63,409 nucleotides of DNA from Soonwooa sp023440705 (GTDB taxonomy: Bacteria > Bacteroidota > Bacteroidia > Flavobacteriales > Weeksellaceae). Every line of letters starts with the position of its first letter. Positions within the stretch are counted from its first letter, which is position 1. The stretch covers positions 1-63,409 of the forward strand of contig JAEXRP010000102.1 in the NCBI GenBank assembly GCA_023440705.1. Reading direction: 5' to 3'. The position numbers and the translations under genes were made by a program. The notes under the pieces were generated by a model. The model was not told the origin of the DNA. It saw only the letters and a list, made by a program, of their open reading frames with translations, and searched no databases. Below, piece by piece: positions 51,728 through 60,468 of this stretch.

Positions 51728-52474
51728 ATGTTACTAAAAGGCAAAACCGCTTTAATCACAGGTTCTTCAAAAGGAATTGGAAAGGCCATTGCTGAAACAT
51801 TTGCTAAAGAAGGAGCAGACTTAATTCTATTTGCACGCAGTGTAGATGAATTGAATATATTGAAATCTGAATTAGAATCCACTCATGGTATTGCAGTGGA
51901 TGTTTATAAGGTAGATGTTACCAACAAAGAAGATCTTGCTACTGCATTCGCGGATATTCTTCAGACAAAAAAGAAATTTTTTGATATTCTAGTAAACAAT
52001 GCTGGAGTAATGAAGGACTCCATGTTGAATACGGTGAAAATGGAACTTATAGAAGAAAATTTTAACACAAATACATTTTCATCGATGATTATTTCGCAGT
52101 GTGCGTTAAAATCTTTCCTTCGACTAAGAAAGGGCTCCATTATTAATGTGTCTTCTATTATAGGAACTAATGGTAATGCTGGACAAAGTATATATAGTGC
52201 TAGTAAAGCGGCACTTTTAGGTTTTTCTAAATCATTGTCAAAAGAGTTAGCTGCACTTAATATTAGAGTAAATGTTATTGCGCCAGGTTTTATTAAAACC
52301 AATTTGACAGAAGAATACCAAGAAAAATATAAAGAAACCAATACACCTACCATTGGAATGCGTAGAATGGGAGAGGCGGAAGACGTTGCAAATGTTGCAT
52401 TGTTTCTAGCATCCGATCTATCTACCTATGTAACGGGACAAGTTATTGGTGTTGATGGAGGAATGATCATTTGA
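51728..52474 (+). CDS. FabG-like 3-oxoacyl-ACP reductase (SDR)
   Basis: A 248-residue short-chain dehydrogenase with TGSSKGIGKAIA (NADP binding), NNAGVMKD, INVSSIIG (Ser) and IYSASKAAL (Tyr and Lys), and the C-terminal GQVIGVDGGM. FabG enzymes reduce 3-oxoacyl-ACP to 3-hydroxyacyl-ACP with NADPH. Starting on the base after the carrier's stop codon, it probably acts on an acyl group held by that carrier. An alternative is reduction of the aldehyde produced by LuxC. Confidence 0.85.
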   Translation: MLLKGKTALITGSSKGIGKAIAETFAKEGADLILFARSVDELNILKSELESTHGIAVDVYKVDVTNKEDLATAFADILQTKKKFFDILVNNAGVMKDSMLNTVKMELIEENFNTNTFSSMIISQCALKSFLRLRKGSIINVSSIIGTNGNAGQSIYSASKAALLGFSKSLSKELAALNIRVNVIAPGFIKTNLTEEYQEKYKETNTPTIGMRRMGEAEDVANVALFLASDLSTYVTGQVIGVDGGMII

Positions 52475-52498
52475 TTTTTACCGAGATACAAAAACTCA

Positions 52499-53860
52499 AT
52501 GTTGATAAAAGAAATTAAGAATAACAAAAATTTAACTTTTCATGATTTGAAATCTGGCGTAAGCAAGAAAATTGAAGATTTCAATTTCTCAGCTTATTTG
52601 TTCGATGATTATGAAAAATCTTTAGCGATTGCATATTTGGACAATTCATTAGAAAGTGTCGAAGCTTATTTGGCCTTTTTTAGTTCGAAACATTGCGTTG
52701 CACTTTTAAACAAAAACTTAGAAGTATCGTTAAAAGATAGTATTGAGGAAAACTACATTCCGCAATTTATTTATGATACCGAAAGAGAAACTATCACGGG
52801 CTATCAAAAAGCTGATGGTCTTAATCATGTTTTTGTAAGAATTGAAAAATCTGAATACGATATAAATTCTCTTGTAAAAATACTGTTAAGTACATCAGGA
52901 ACAACAGGTTCTCCTAAGTTTGTTAAGCTTTCAGAAGAAAATGTATATCAAAATGCATTGTCCATTTTAGATTACTTACCGATTAATTCAGAAGATAAAT
53001 GTCCGCTGAATTTGCCGATTAATTATTCCTATGGTCTTTCTGTTTTGCATTCTAATATGATTGGAGGAGGAGATATTTATTGTAATGTAAAAGATGTAAT
53101 GAACAAAGAGTTCTGGAGCGATCTTAATACAATAGGATTTACCTCTTTAGCAGGTGTTCCTTATGTTTATGAGATGCTAAATAGAATTGGTTTTACAAAA
53201 AATCAATATCCATCATTAAAATATTATACGCAAGCTGGTGGCAAATTGAACGAAAAGTTAGTAGATGCTTTTACCAGCTATGCTTTGGCTGAAAATATTG
53301 ATTTTTATATCATGTATGGCCAGACCGAAGCTACAGCAAGAATGTCTTATTTACATACAAACAAAGATCAAGAAAAGCTTGGATCCGTGGGTGTCGCCAT
53401 TAAAAATGGAACATTTTCTACCGATAAAGAAAACAATGAATTAATCTATAAAGGACCAAATGTTTTTGGAGGTTATGCAGAAGCTTACAAAGATTTAGAA
53501 AGTTTTGATAGCGATGCAATCCTAAAAACTGGAGATATCGCCGAGATTGATGCTGATGGCTATGTTTTTATAACAGGTAGGCTTAAACGATTTGTGAAAA
53601 TTTTGGGTAACCGAATCAATTTGGATGAGATTGAGCAAGATATAAAAAAGAACTTCCCACAATTCATCTGTTATGTAACAGGAAAAGGAGATCAATTTTT
53701 AGTGATTTCATCAATAAATACAGATATTGATAAACCAACTTTAAGCGGCTATCTAAATCAAAAATTTGGTATTCATCCTGCATACATAAGATATAACTTT
53801 GTTGAAGAATTTCCATTAACAGCTAATGGGAAGATTGATTATAAAAAACTAAGTATTTAA
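52499..53860 (+). CDS. AMP-dependent acyl ligase (ANL family), probable carrier-loading enzyme
   Basis: 453 residues, about the length of stand-alone adenylation enzymes. Signatures: LSTSGTTGSPKFVKL (P-loop-like, about residue 133), MYGQTEATARM, KTGDIAEIDADGYVFITGRLKRFVKI and the C-terminal lysine motif LTANGKIDYKKL. It activates a carboxylic acid as acyl-AMP and likely loads the adjacent carrier protein. The substrate cannot be read. A LuxE gene with a similar activating chemistry follows 12 bp downstream, so the module has two acyl-activating enzymes. Confidence 0.85.
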   Translation: MLIKEIKNNKNLTFHDLKSGVSKKIEDFNFSAYLFDDYEKSLAIAYLDNSLESVEAYLAFFSSKHCVALLNKNLEVSLKDSIEENYIPQFIYDTERETITGYQKADGLNHVFVRIEKSEYDINSLVKILLSTSGTTGSPKFVKLSEENVYQNALSILDYLPINSEDKCPLNLPINYSYGLSVLHSNMIGGGDIYCNVKDVMNKEFWSDLNTIGFTSLAGVPYVYEMLNRIGFTKNQYPSLKYYTQAGGKLNEKLVDAFTSYALAENIDFYIMYGQTEATARMSYLHTNKDQEKLGSVGVAIKNGTFSTDKENNELIYKGPNVFGGYAEAYKDLESFDSDAILKTGDIAEIDADGYVFITGRLKRFVKILGNRINLDEIEQDIKKNFPQFICYVTGKGDQFLVISSINTDIDKPTLSGYLNQKFGIHPAYIRYNFVEEFPLTANGKIDYKKLSI

Positions 53861-53872
53861 TAGAAACAAAAT

Positions 53873-54964
53873 ATGGACTACACAACCAACATCAATGAGT
53901 TTCTGTTGAAACCTCAGTTTTCGCTAGACAAAAATGAAAAAGAAAAGGATTTACTGCCGTTTCTTAACTATCTACATCAACATCACCTTGCAGAATCTGA
54001 TGATTATAACAAAATTGTTTCTAAGGTTTTCCCTAATAAAAATATAGAGAAAATTGAAGATTTCCCCTTTTTACCAGTGAATGTTTTCAAAAATAATGCT
54101 CTTAAAAGTATCTCTGATGAAGATGTTTTTAAAGTGTTGACTTCTAGTGGCACTACGGGAAGCGTTCCGAGTAAAATTTATTTAGATAAAAATACAGCAG
54201 GACTACAAACAGCAACGCTTAATAAAATTATTAGTCATGTTATCGGGAAAGAAAGACTTCCGATGCTTATTATTGATTCTAAAGAAGTGCTGAAGAATAG
54301 GAATTCTTTTTCTGCAAGAGGTGCAGGTATTTTAGGATATTCAATCTTTGGAAAGCAGCATACTTATGTATTAGATGAAGATTATAACATCGACTACGAA
54401 GCTATTGATGCTTTTTTAGAAAAAAATAATGGAAAGCCGATTTTTATTTTTGGTTTTACATTTATGATTTGGGAATACTTCGTACAAAAATTATCTGCTG
54501 AGAGAAATATTGATCTTAGCAATGGAATCATGGTTCACGGTGGCGGTTGGAAAAAACTAATTGAGCAGTCCGTTTCCAATGAGGTATTTAAACAAACATT
54601 ACTAGAAAAATTCAATCTGAAAAATGTTTACAATTTCTATGGAATGGTAGAGCAGGTGGGTTCGGTATTTATAGAAAATTCACAAGGTTACTTACAATGT
54701 CCAAATTTTTCGGATATTATCATAAGAAATCCAGTTGATTTTTCTGTACAACCAATCGGCGAACCAGGATTAATCCAAGTGGTGAGTATTCTTCCGAAAA
54801 GTTACCCTGGTTTTTCCTTACTTACCGAAGATATTGGTGTGTTAATGGGTGAAGACGATGCCACTAATGGCTGGAAGGGTAAATACTTTAAAATATTAGG
54901 ACGAGCAAAAAAATCAGAACTAAGAGGTTGTAGCGATACCTTTGCAGATAAATTTAATAAATAG
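53873..54964 (+). CDS. LuxE-family acyl-protein synthetase
   Basis: A 363-residue LuxE relative: TSSGTTGSVPSKIYLD at about residue 97, MVHGGGWKKL, NFYGMVEQVGSVF and a C-terminal LRGCSD with C353. In LuxE the acylated cysteine lies near the C-terminus; C353 fits. LuxE activates an acid with ATP and hands it to LuxC. The LuxC gene starts 5 bp downstream, as expected for a fatty-acid-reductase pair. No luciferase genes are present, so the aldehyde must serve another purpose. Confidence 0.85.
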   Translation: MDYTTNINEFLLKPQFSLDKNEKEKDLLPFLNYLHQHHLAESDDYNKIVSKVFPNKNIEKIEDFPFLPVNVFKNNALKSISDEDVFKVLTSSGTTGSVPSKIYLDKNTAGLQTATLNKIISHVIGKERLPMLIIDSKEVLKNRNSFSARGAGILGYSIFGKQHTYVLDEDYNIDYEAIDAFLEKNNGKPIFIFGFTFMIWEYFVQKLSAERNIDLSNGIMVHGGGWKKLIEQSVSNEVFKQTLLEKFNLKNVYNFYGMVEQVGSVFIENSQGYLQCPNFSDIIIRNPVDFSVQPIGEPGLIQVVSILPKSYPGFSLLTEDIGVLMGEDDATNGWKGKYFKILGRAKKSELRGCSDTFADKFNK

Positions 54965-54969
54965 AGAAA

Positions 54970-56175
54970 ATGAAAATACAAATGCTAATTCCGGAATTTC
55001 AAATGATTCCTTACAGCGAAATAAAATTTGGCGACGATTTTCCTATTTCGGTTTTTGATGACAAAGTGGTTGCTTTCTTAGCCGACCTAGGTCGTCACAT
55101 CATGAAAGATCGTGATATTAATAGAGTGCCCGCTGCTACAGCTTTAGCGCATTGGTTACGAAAAGTAAACATTCAGCAGATTAAAGAAGAGAATTCGTCT
55201 GTATTTAATTATAAAAATGTAAGCATTAATCCTTCTGGGCTTGTTTTCCATATTTGCCCTTCGAATGTAGATACAATGTTTATATACAGTTTAGCAATTT
55301 CATTGTTAGCTGGTAATAAAAATATACTACGTGTTTCGAAGAAGATGGATTCATTCTTAATGAATAGATTGTTTTCTATTTTCAATGAAATACTAAAACA
55401 TGAAGACTATATAGACCTGAAAAACTATATTACTGTTGTACAGTACGGTTACGAAGAAGAGATTAATACATATTTTTCCTTGCAAGCAGATGCGAGAATT
55501 GTTTGGGGTGGAGATCGAACTATTAATGCTTTAAAGGCAATACAGTCAAAGCCAAGAGTGAAAGATTTTTATTTTTCAGACCGAGTTTCGTTTTCTATTT
55601 TTAATCTTGATGAGTTCTTTAAGAATACTGATACAGAAAGAGAAAGATTGGTTAAGCTATTCTACAATGATACGTATACTTTTGACCAAAAAGGCTGTTC
55701 TTCACCGCAACGAATTTTCTTTTTAGGAGGAGACACAAAAATTGATGATTTTTATAAGGAATTGTCAAGGTATGCAGCAACGCAATATGAGGTAGATATC
55801 ACCTCTATCTCTTCCTTAAAACTTAATAATCAAGTGCAAGACTCTTTAGAGAAAGAAGTCGGGACTATATTTAATACAAGTAATTATTTGACATTGGTAG
55901 AGTCTGATCATACTAGTATAGAAACATGTGGAGCAGGATATTTCTACTTCAAAAAGATTAATAATATCTCGGAGGTTGTGCAATTTATTGACAAAAAAGT
56001 ACAAACAATAACTTATTATGGGTTAGACGTTAGCGAACTTAAAGAGTTGCAACAAAAAACTTATGGTAAAGGTATTGATCGAATCGTTGAGGTTGGTAAT
56101 GCTTTAGATTTTAACTATATCTGGGATGGATACAATTTGTTTTCAGATTTAGTTCAAAAGCAATTTATAAAGTAA
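54970..56175 (+). CDS. LuxC-family acyl-CoA/acyl-protein reductase
   Basis: A 401-residue member of the LuxC reductase family, which converts a thioester-bound acyl group to an aldehyde with NADPH. Visible are NPSGLVFHICPSNVDTMF (cofactor/substrate region, about 85), RIVWGGDRTINAL, the active-site cysteine C243 in FDQKGCSSPQ and a C-terminal GKGIDRIVEVG motif common in LuxC proteins. It is shorter than the bioluminescence LuxC (~480 residues). With LuxE before it and an aminotransferase 20 bp after it, the aldehyde could be used for transamination, but that is inference. Confidence 0.87.
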   Translation: MKIQMLIPEFQMIPYSEIKFGDDFPISVFDDKVVAFLADLGRHIMKDRDINRVPAATALAHWLRKVNIQQIKEENSSVFNYKNVSINPSGLVFHICPSNVDTMFIYSLAISLLAGNKNILRVSKKMDSFLMNRLFSIFNEILKHEDYIDLKNYITVVQYGYEEEINTYFSLQADARIVWGGDRTINALKAIQSKPRVKDFYFSDRVSFSIFNLDEFFKNTDTERERLVKLFYNDTYTFDQKGCSSPQRIFFLGGDTKIDDFYKELSRYAATQYEVDITSISSLKLNNQVQDSLEKEVGTIFNTSNYLTLVESDHTSIETCGAGYFYFKKINNISEVVQFIDKKVQTITYYGLDVSELKELQQKTYGKGIDRIVEVGNALDFNYIWDGYNLFSDLVQKQFIK

Positions 56176-56195
56176 AAGTAAAAAAAAACAAAAAT

Positions 56196-57413
56196 ATGAA
56201 AATTCCCTTTTCTCCACCATTTGTGGATCAAGATGTTATAAATGAAGTTGTTGATACCTTAGAGTCTGGTTGGATTACAACAGGCCCTAAAGTTAAAGCT
56301 TTAGAAGAAGAAGTATGTAAGTTGACACATGCGCCTAGAGCTTTAGCTGTTAACTCATGGACGTCTGGAGCTATCCTTATCCTTAAATGGTTTGGTGTTA
56401 AAGAAGGTGATGAAGTTATTGTACCAGCATATACATACAGCGCAACAGCTTTGGCAGTTTTGCATTGTGGTGCAACGCCTGTGATGGTTGATGTTAAGGA
56501 TGACTTTACTATCGATCCTGAAAAAGTAAAAGCAGCTATTACTAGTAAAACTAAGGTTATTATGCCAGTAGATATAGCTGGTCTTCCATGTGATTACGAT
56601 GCAGTTAATGATATTGTTAATGATCCTAGTATCAAAAGTTTATTCACCGCAACTTCTGAAAATCAAGAAAAATTAGGTCGTATTTTAGTGTTATCAGATG
56701 CTGCGCATTCTGTTGGTGCTTTGTATAAAAATAAGCAAACAGGCGTTTGGGCAGATATTACGATTTTCTCTTTCCATGCGGTTAAAAATATTACTACTTC
56801 GGAAGGTGGTGCAATTTGTATTAATTTACCAAAACCATTTGATAATGATGTCGAGTATGCTACTATGCGTCTTTGGACACTTAATGGTCAAACTAAAGAT
56901 GCCTTTACAAAATCGCAAGGTGGCGGAAGTAGTTGGAAATATGATATTGTTTTCCAGGGTCTAAAGGTTAACATGCCTGATGTTTGTGCAGCAATTGGCT
57001 TGGCACAGATTAGAAAGTATACTTCGCAATTAATGGAAGAAAGAAAACGTGTTGCAGAGCGCTATCATAGTTTCTTTTCACAGAAAAACTGGGCGCAGCT
57101 TCCTATTATAAAAGATAGTGATAGAACATCATGTTATCACCTTTATGCACTTCGTATGAATGATATTACGGAGGAACAAAGAGACAAAATGATGGAGCAT
57201 ATCGCTGATAAAGGCGTATCTGTTAATGTGCATTTTATCCCAATGCCAATGTTGACATTGTTCAAGGATTTGGGCTATAATATTGAGAACTATCCAGTAG
57301 CTTACGATAATTATTCTAGAGAGATTTCTTTACCGATTTATCCTCAATTAACAGACGATGATGTAGATTATATTTGTAATGTTATTGAAGAAGCTTATCA
57401 AAAAGTAATTTAA
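56196..57413 (+). CDS. DegT/DnrJ/EryC1/StrS aminotransferase at the end of the acyl module
   Basis: A 405-residue PLP enzyme of the sugar-aminotransferase family: SGWITTGPKVKALEEEV, VNSWTSGAIL (cofactor phosphate), PAYTYSATALAV, LSDAAHSVGA (PLP Asp) and SFHAVK with K197 as the Schiff-base lysine. Compared with the aminotransferase at 29156 it has an insertion of about 20 residues around 145-170 (DIVNDPSIKSLF). Its usual job is amination of a UDP-4-keto sugar, the substrate type expected for the PglC-like transferase that overlaps its stop by one base. Confidence 0.88.
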   Translation: MKIPFSPPFVDQDVINEVVDTLESGWITTGPKVKALEEEVCKLTHAPRALAVNSWTSGAILILKWFGVKEGDEVIVPAYTYSATALAVLHCGATPVMVDVKDDFTIDPEKVKAAITSKTKVIMPVDIAGLPCDYDAVNDIVNDPSIKSLFTATSENQEKLGRILVLSDAAHSVGALYKNKQTGVWADITIFSFHAVKNITTSEGGAICINLPKPFDNDVEYATMRLWTLNGQTKDAFTKSQGGGSSWKYDIVFQGLKVNMPDVCAAIGLAQIRKYTSQLMEERKRVAERYHSFFSQKNWAQLPIIKDSDRTSCYHLYALRMNDITEEQRDKMMEHIADKGVSVNVHFIPMPMLTLFKDLGYNIENYPVAYDNYSREISLPIYPQLTDDDVDYICNVIEEAYQKVI

Positions 57414-58003
57414 TGAAAAGATTTTTTGATATTATATTTTCATTAGTTGGGATAATTGTACTTATCCCAATTTATTTAATTATTGCCATCGCAATCAGCT
57501 TAGATAGCAAAGGAGGAGTTATTTACCGTCAAAAACGTACAGGTAAAGGCGATATTCCTTTTGATGTTATGAAGTTTCGAACGATGCGACCAGACTCTTT
57601 TGCAAAAGGCGCTTTAACGGTCGGTGATCGTGATCCACGAGTTACCAAAGTTGGCTATTTCCTTAGAAAATATAAATTGGATGAACTTCCTCAATTGTTT
57701 AATGTGCTGTTCGGAGATATGTCTTTTGTTGGTCCTCGTCCCGAAGTAGAAAAGTATACTAGACTCTATAATCAGGAACAAAAAAAAGTATTATCTGTAC
57801 GACCTGGGATAACAGATTATGCATCAATTAAGTATCGAAATGAAAGTGAATTACTAGCAAAAAGTGATGATCCTGAGAAAACTTATATTGATGTAATTAT
57901 GCCTGAAAAACTAAATATCAATCTAGCTTATATTAAAGATAATAGTGTTTTTAAAGATGTGAAAATTATTTTTGAAACATTTTTAGCAATTATTAAAGAT
58001 TAA
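57413..58003 (+). CDS. Initiating phosphoglycosyltransferase (PglC/WcaJ-type small enzyme)
   Basis: A 196-residue monotopic sugar-1-phosphate transferase. One N-terminal hydrophobic re-entrant helix (FFDIIFSLVGIIVLIPIYLIIAIAI region) precedes VIYRQKRTGKGD, KFRTMRPDS, the catalytic LDELPQLFNVL and MSFVGPRPEVEKY. It moves the first sugar phosphate of the repeat unit to undecaprenyl phosphate. The small PglC form, next to a DegT enzyme and with a PglF-type dehydratase in the locus, suggests an amino-deoxy sugar as first residue. Its ATG overlaps the upstream stop by one base (TAATG). Confidence 0.92.
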   Translation: MKRFFDIIFSLVGIIVLIPIYLIIAIAISLDSKGGVIYRQKRTGKGDIPFDVMKFRTMRPDSFAKGALTVGDRDPRVTKVGYFLRKYKLDELPQLFNVLFGDMSFVGPRPEVEKYTRLYNQEQKKVLSVRPGITDYASIKYRNESELLAKSDDPEKTYIDVIMPEKLNINLAYIKDNSVFKDVKIIFETFLAIIKD

Positions 58004-58024
58004 TCTAATCACATTTAAATATTT

Positions 58025-58570
58025 ATGAAAATTAAAGAAACCCCGCTTAAAGACTGTTATATTATCGAACCAACAATTTTTGAGGACGATAGAGGTTATT
58101 TTTTCGAAAAATTTAATGAAAATAAATTCGAAGAATTAACAGGAATGAATGGGCATTTTGTTCAAGATAATATTTCTAAATCATCCTATGGTGTTCTTCG
58201 TGGACTTCATTTACAAAAAGGAGAACATGCACAAGCAAAATTAGTTTCGTGTTTAGAAGGTAAAGTATATGATGTTGCTGTTGACCTGAGAAAAGATTCT
58301 CCAACTTATGGCAAATGCTTCGGTATTGAATTAACTGCCGAAAATAAACTTCAGCTGTACGTTCCGAGAGGCTTTGGTCACGGTTTCTCAGTGTTAAGTG
58401 AAACAGCCGTTTTTTCTTACAAATGTGATAACTTTTATAACAAAGAATCCGAAGGTTCTGTATTATGGAATGATAAAGACCTTAATATAGATTGGCAATT
58501 GCCCGAGCAAGATGTCGTTTTATCAGAGAAAGACAAGATTTCTCCAACTTTTCTTGAAGGAAATTTCTAA
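58025..58570 (+). CDS. rfbC: dTDP-4-dehydrorhamnose 3,5-epimerase
   Basis: A 181-residue cupin enzyme with DDRGYFFEKFNENKF, GVLRGLHLQKGEHAQAKLV with the catalytic His, DLRKDSPTYGK, YVPRGFGHGF and a Tyr in the KCDNFYN segment. It makes dTDP-4-keto-L-rhamnose (EC 5.1.3.13). The rfbA, rfbB and rfbD partners are not in the window, so rhamnose synthesis must be completed elsewhere or the enzyme serves another sugar. It is the last gene of the locus, followed by a strong terminator. Confidence 0.93.
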   Translation: MKIKETPLKDCYIIEPTIFEDDRGYFFEKFNENKFEELTGMNGHFVQDNISKSSYGVLRGLHLQKGEHAQAKLVSCLEGKVYDVAVDLRKDSPTYGKCFGIELTAENKLQLYVPRGFGHGFSVLSETAVFSYKCDNFYNKESEGSVLWNDKDLNIDWQLPEQDVVLSEKDKISPTFLEGNF

Positions 58571-58577
58571 AGATATT

Positions 58578-58604
58578 AAAGAACCAAATTTTGGTTCTTT
58601 TTTT
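58578..58604 (+). terminator. Terminator of the polysaccharide locus
   Basis: A 10-bp perfect stem (58578-58587 with 58591-58600, core AAAGAACCAA) and a T run to 58604, eight bases after the rfbC stop. Confidence 0.85.
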
Positions 58605-58609
58605 ATTCC

Positions 58610-58617
58610 TAAATTTG
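58610..58617 (+). promoter_or_regulatory. -7 box (TAAATTTG) of rimO
   Basis: A TAnnTTTG box 19 bases before the rimO ATG, just after the rfbC terminator. A TTTG at 58590-58593 is 16 bases upstream, slightly close for the -33 element and inside the terminator stem. Confidence 0.45.
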
Positions 58618-58636
58618 CAAACTCAAATTCTTAATA

Positions 58637-59938
58637 ATGCGTACAAAATCAACAGGTAAAAAGAAAATAAATATAGTAACATTGGGTTGTTCTAAGAATG
58701 TCTACGACTCCGAAGTTCTTATGGGACAGCTGAAAGCTAATGGCAAAGAGGTTGTGCATGAAGATAAAGGCGACATCGTTGTTATCAACACTTGTGGATT
58801 TATTGACAATGCCAAAGAAGAATCTATTAATACAATTTTGGACTATGTTGAAGCAAAAAGTAGAGGCGAGGTAGAGCAAGTTTTTGTGACGGGATGTTTG
58901 TCAGAGCGTTACAAACCGGATTTAATTCGTGAGATTCCTGATGTTGACCAATATTTTGGGACGCGTGACTTACCAATTCTATTAAAGCATCTTGGTGCCG
59001 ATTATAAGCATGAATTGGTTGGCGAACGTTTAACGACAACACCAAAGCATTATGCATACCTTAAAATTTCGGAAGGTTGCGACAGACCATGTTCGTTTTG
59101 TGCCATTCCTTTAATGCGTGGAGGACATGTTTCTACACCGATAGAAAAGTTGGTTAAAGAAGCTTCCAAATTAGCTAAAAAAGGTACTAAAGAACTTATT
59201 CTTATTGCTCAAGATTTGACTTATTATGGTCTTGATATTTATAAAAAACGTGCACTTGGCGAATTATTAAAAGAATTAATCAAGGTTGACGGTATCGAAT
59301 GGATTAGATTGCATTACGCTTTCCCATCGGGATTTCCAGAAGATGTTTTGGATATCATTCGTGAAGAACCAAAGATTTGCAACTATATAGATATACCTTT
59401 ACAACATATCAACTCGGATTTGTTGAAGTCTATGAAGCGTGGTACAACGCATGAAAAGACAGATGCGCTTTTAGCAAAATTCCGTGAGAAAGTGCCTGAT
59501 ATGGCCATTCGTACGACTTTAATTGTTGGTTATCCAGGTGAGACGGAAGAACGTTTTCAAGAATTAAAAGACTGGGTTCGAGAGCAGCGTTTTGACCGTT
59601 TGGGATGTTTCACTTATTCGCATGAGGAAAATACAACGGCGCATGTTCTAGAAGATGACATCCCGCAAGAGGTGAAAGAAGCTCGTGTGGAAGAAATTAT
59701 GGAGTTACAATCGCAGATTTCTTGGGAGAAGAATCAGGAAAGAATTGGAAAGGTTTATCGTTGTATTTTCGATCGTAAAGAAGGAAATTACTTTGTTGGA
59801 CGTACCGAGTTTGATTCTCCAGATGTTGATAACACAGTGTTAGTCGAGGCTACAGATACTTATATATCGATTGGTGAGTTTGCGGATGTCAAGATTACAT
59901 CGGCTGAAGAGTTCGATTTGTATGGCGAATTAGTTTAG
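58637..59938 (+). CDS. rimO: Ribosomal protein S12 methylthiotransferase
   Basis: A 433-residue radical-SAM enzyme that adds a methylthio group to the conserved Asp of ribosomal protein S12 (EC 2.8.4.4). The N-terminal cluster cysteines are C18 (LGCSKN), C53 (NTCGF) and C87 (TGCLSE); the radical-SAM cluster is C148-x3-C152-x2-C155 in CDRPCSFC. A TRAM domain ends the protein. The LGCSKNVYDSE start distinguishes it from MiaB-type tRNA enzymes. It has its own promoter and terminator. Confidence 0.95.
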   Translation: MRTKSTGKKKINIVTLGCSKNVYDSEVLMGQLKANGKEVVHEDKGDIVVINTCGFIDNAKEESINTILDYVEAKSRGEVEQVFVTGCLSERYKPDLIREIPDVDQYFGTRDLPILLKHLGADYKHELVGERLTTTPKHYAYLKISEGCDRPCSFCAIPLMRGGHVSTPIEKLVKEASKLAKKGTKELILIAQDLTYYGLDIYKKRALGELLKELIKVDGIEWIRLHYAFPSGFPEDVLDIIREEPKICNYIDIPLQHINSDLLKSMKRGTTHEKTDALLAKFREKVPDMAIRTTLIVGYPGETEERFQELKDWVREQRFDRLGCFTYSHEENTTAHVLEDDIPQEVKEARVEEIMELQSQISWEKNQERIGKVYRCIFDRKEGNYFVGRTEFDSPDVDNTVLVEATDTYISIGEFADVKITSAEEFDLYGELV

Positions 59939-59958
59939 TTTTAAAATCAAATAAACAC

Positions 59959-59988
59959 AAAACCTTGAGACTTCCTCAAGGTTTTTTT
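59959..59988 (+). terminator. Terminator of rimO
   Basis: An 11-bp perfect stem (59959-59969 with 59975-59985, core AAAACCTTGAG), 5-base loop, T run to 59988. Confidence 0.88.
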
Positions 59989-60313
59989 ATGCTCAATTTT
60001 TCGTTTTTCTTAAATTTTGCGTGTTTTTAATTTAAGTTATTGTAAATCAGTATTTTATATGTTTTAAATGTTTGTAAATTTTAATATTTTAAAGTATTGA
60101 TTGTTATTTGGTGTTATTTTTACGAATGTGATAAAGTTTTCATCTATTTTAATTTTTGAATTTTTTATAAAACCGCTTTAGATTTATTATATGTTTAAAA
60201 TTATGAAATTCATAATAAATATCAAAAAGCCTTATTTATCAGTACTTTAACCGGATTTTAAGCTTTTTGTAATATTAGATTTTCTTTTAAAAATTAACAA
60301 AATCAAGATAAAA

Positions 60314-60333
60314 TTAACACTCTTTAACACTCT
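60314..60333 (+). promoter_or_regulatory. Tandem 10-bp direct repeat upstream of the RlpA-like gene
   Basis: TTAACACTCT occurs twice head to tail (60314-60323, 60324-60333), about 80 bp before the -33 element. One helical turn of spacing suits a regulator binding site, but this is speculative. Confidence 0.3.
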
Positions 60334-60413
60334 TTGAAAATGACTGTAAATAAAAGACTTAGAGCTTGTGTTAATTTAATTTTAACATAATTTTAAGACT
60401 TGCCGCCCTCGAA

Positions 60414-60446
60414 TTTGCGGGTTGAAGGCATTTCGAGATAACTTTG
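60414..60446 (+). promoter_or_regulatory. Promoter of the RlpA-like gene
   Basis: TTTG (60414-60417), 21 bases, then TAACTTTG (60439-60446), matching the Bacteroidota consensus. The ATG at 60469 lies 22 bases beyond. Confidence 0.6.
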
Positions 60447-60468
60447 CGGAGTCAAAACAAATAAAAAA

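Larger units (their letters stand above)
59939..60468. other. AT-rich intergenic region upstream of the RlpA-like gene
   Basis: 530 bp holding the rimO terminator (59959-59988), a long AT-rich stretch with no recognised content, a tandem 10-bp repeat (60314-60333) and a promoter (60414-60446). Confidence 0.6.

Noticed and set aside
53873..56175. A bioluminescence (lux) operon
   Set aside because: Only LuxE- and LuxC-like genes are present; no luxA, luxB or luxD, and the neighbours are glycan genes.
60314..60333. Start of a CRISPR or longer tandem array
   Set aside because: Only two 10-bp units occur, with no spacers.
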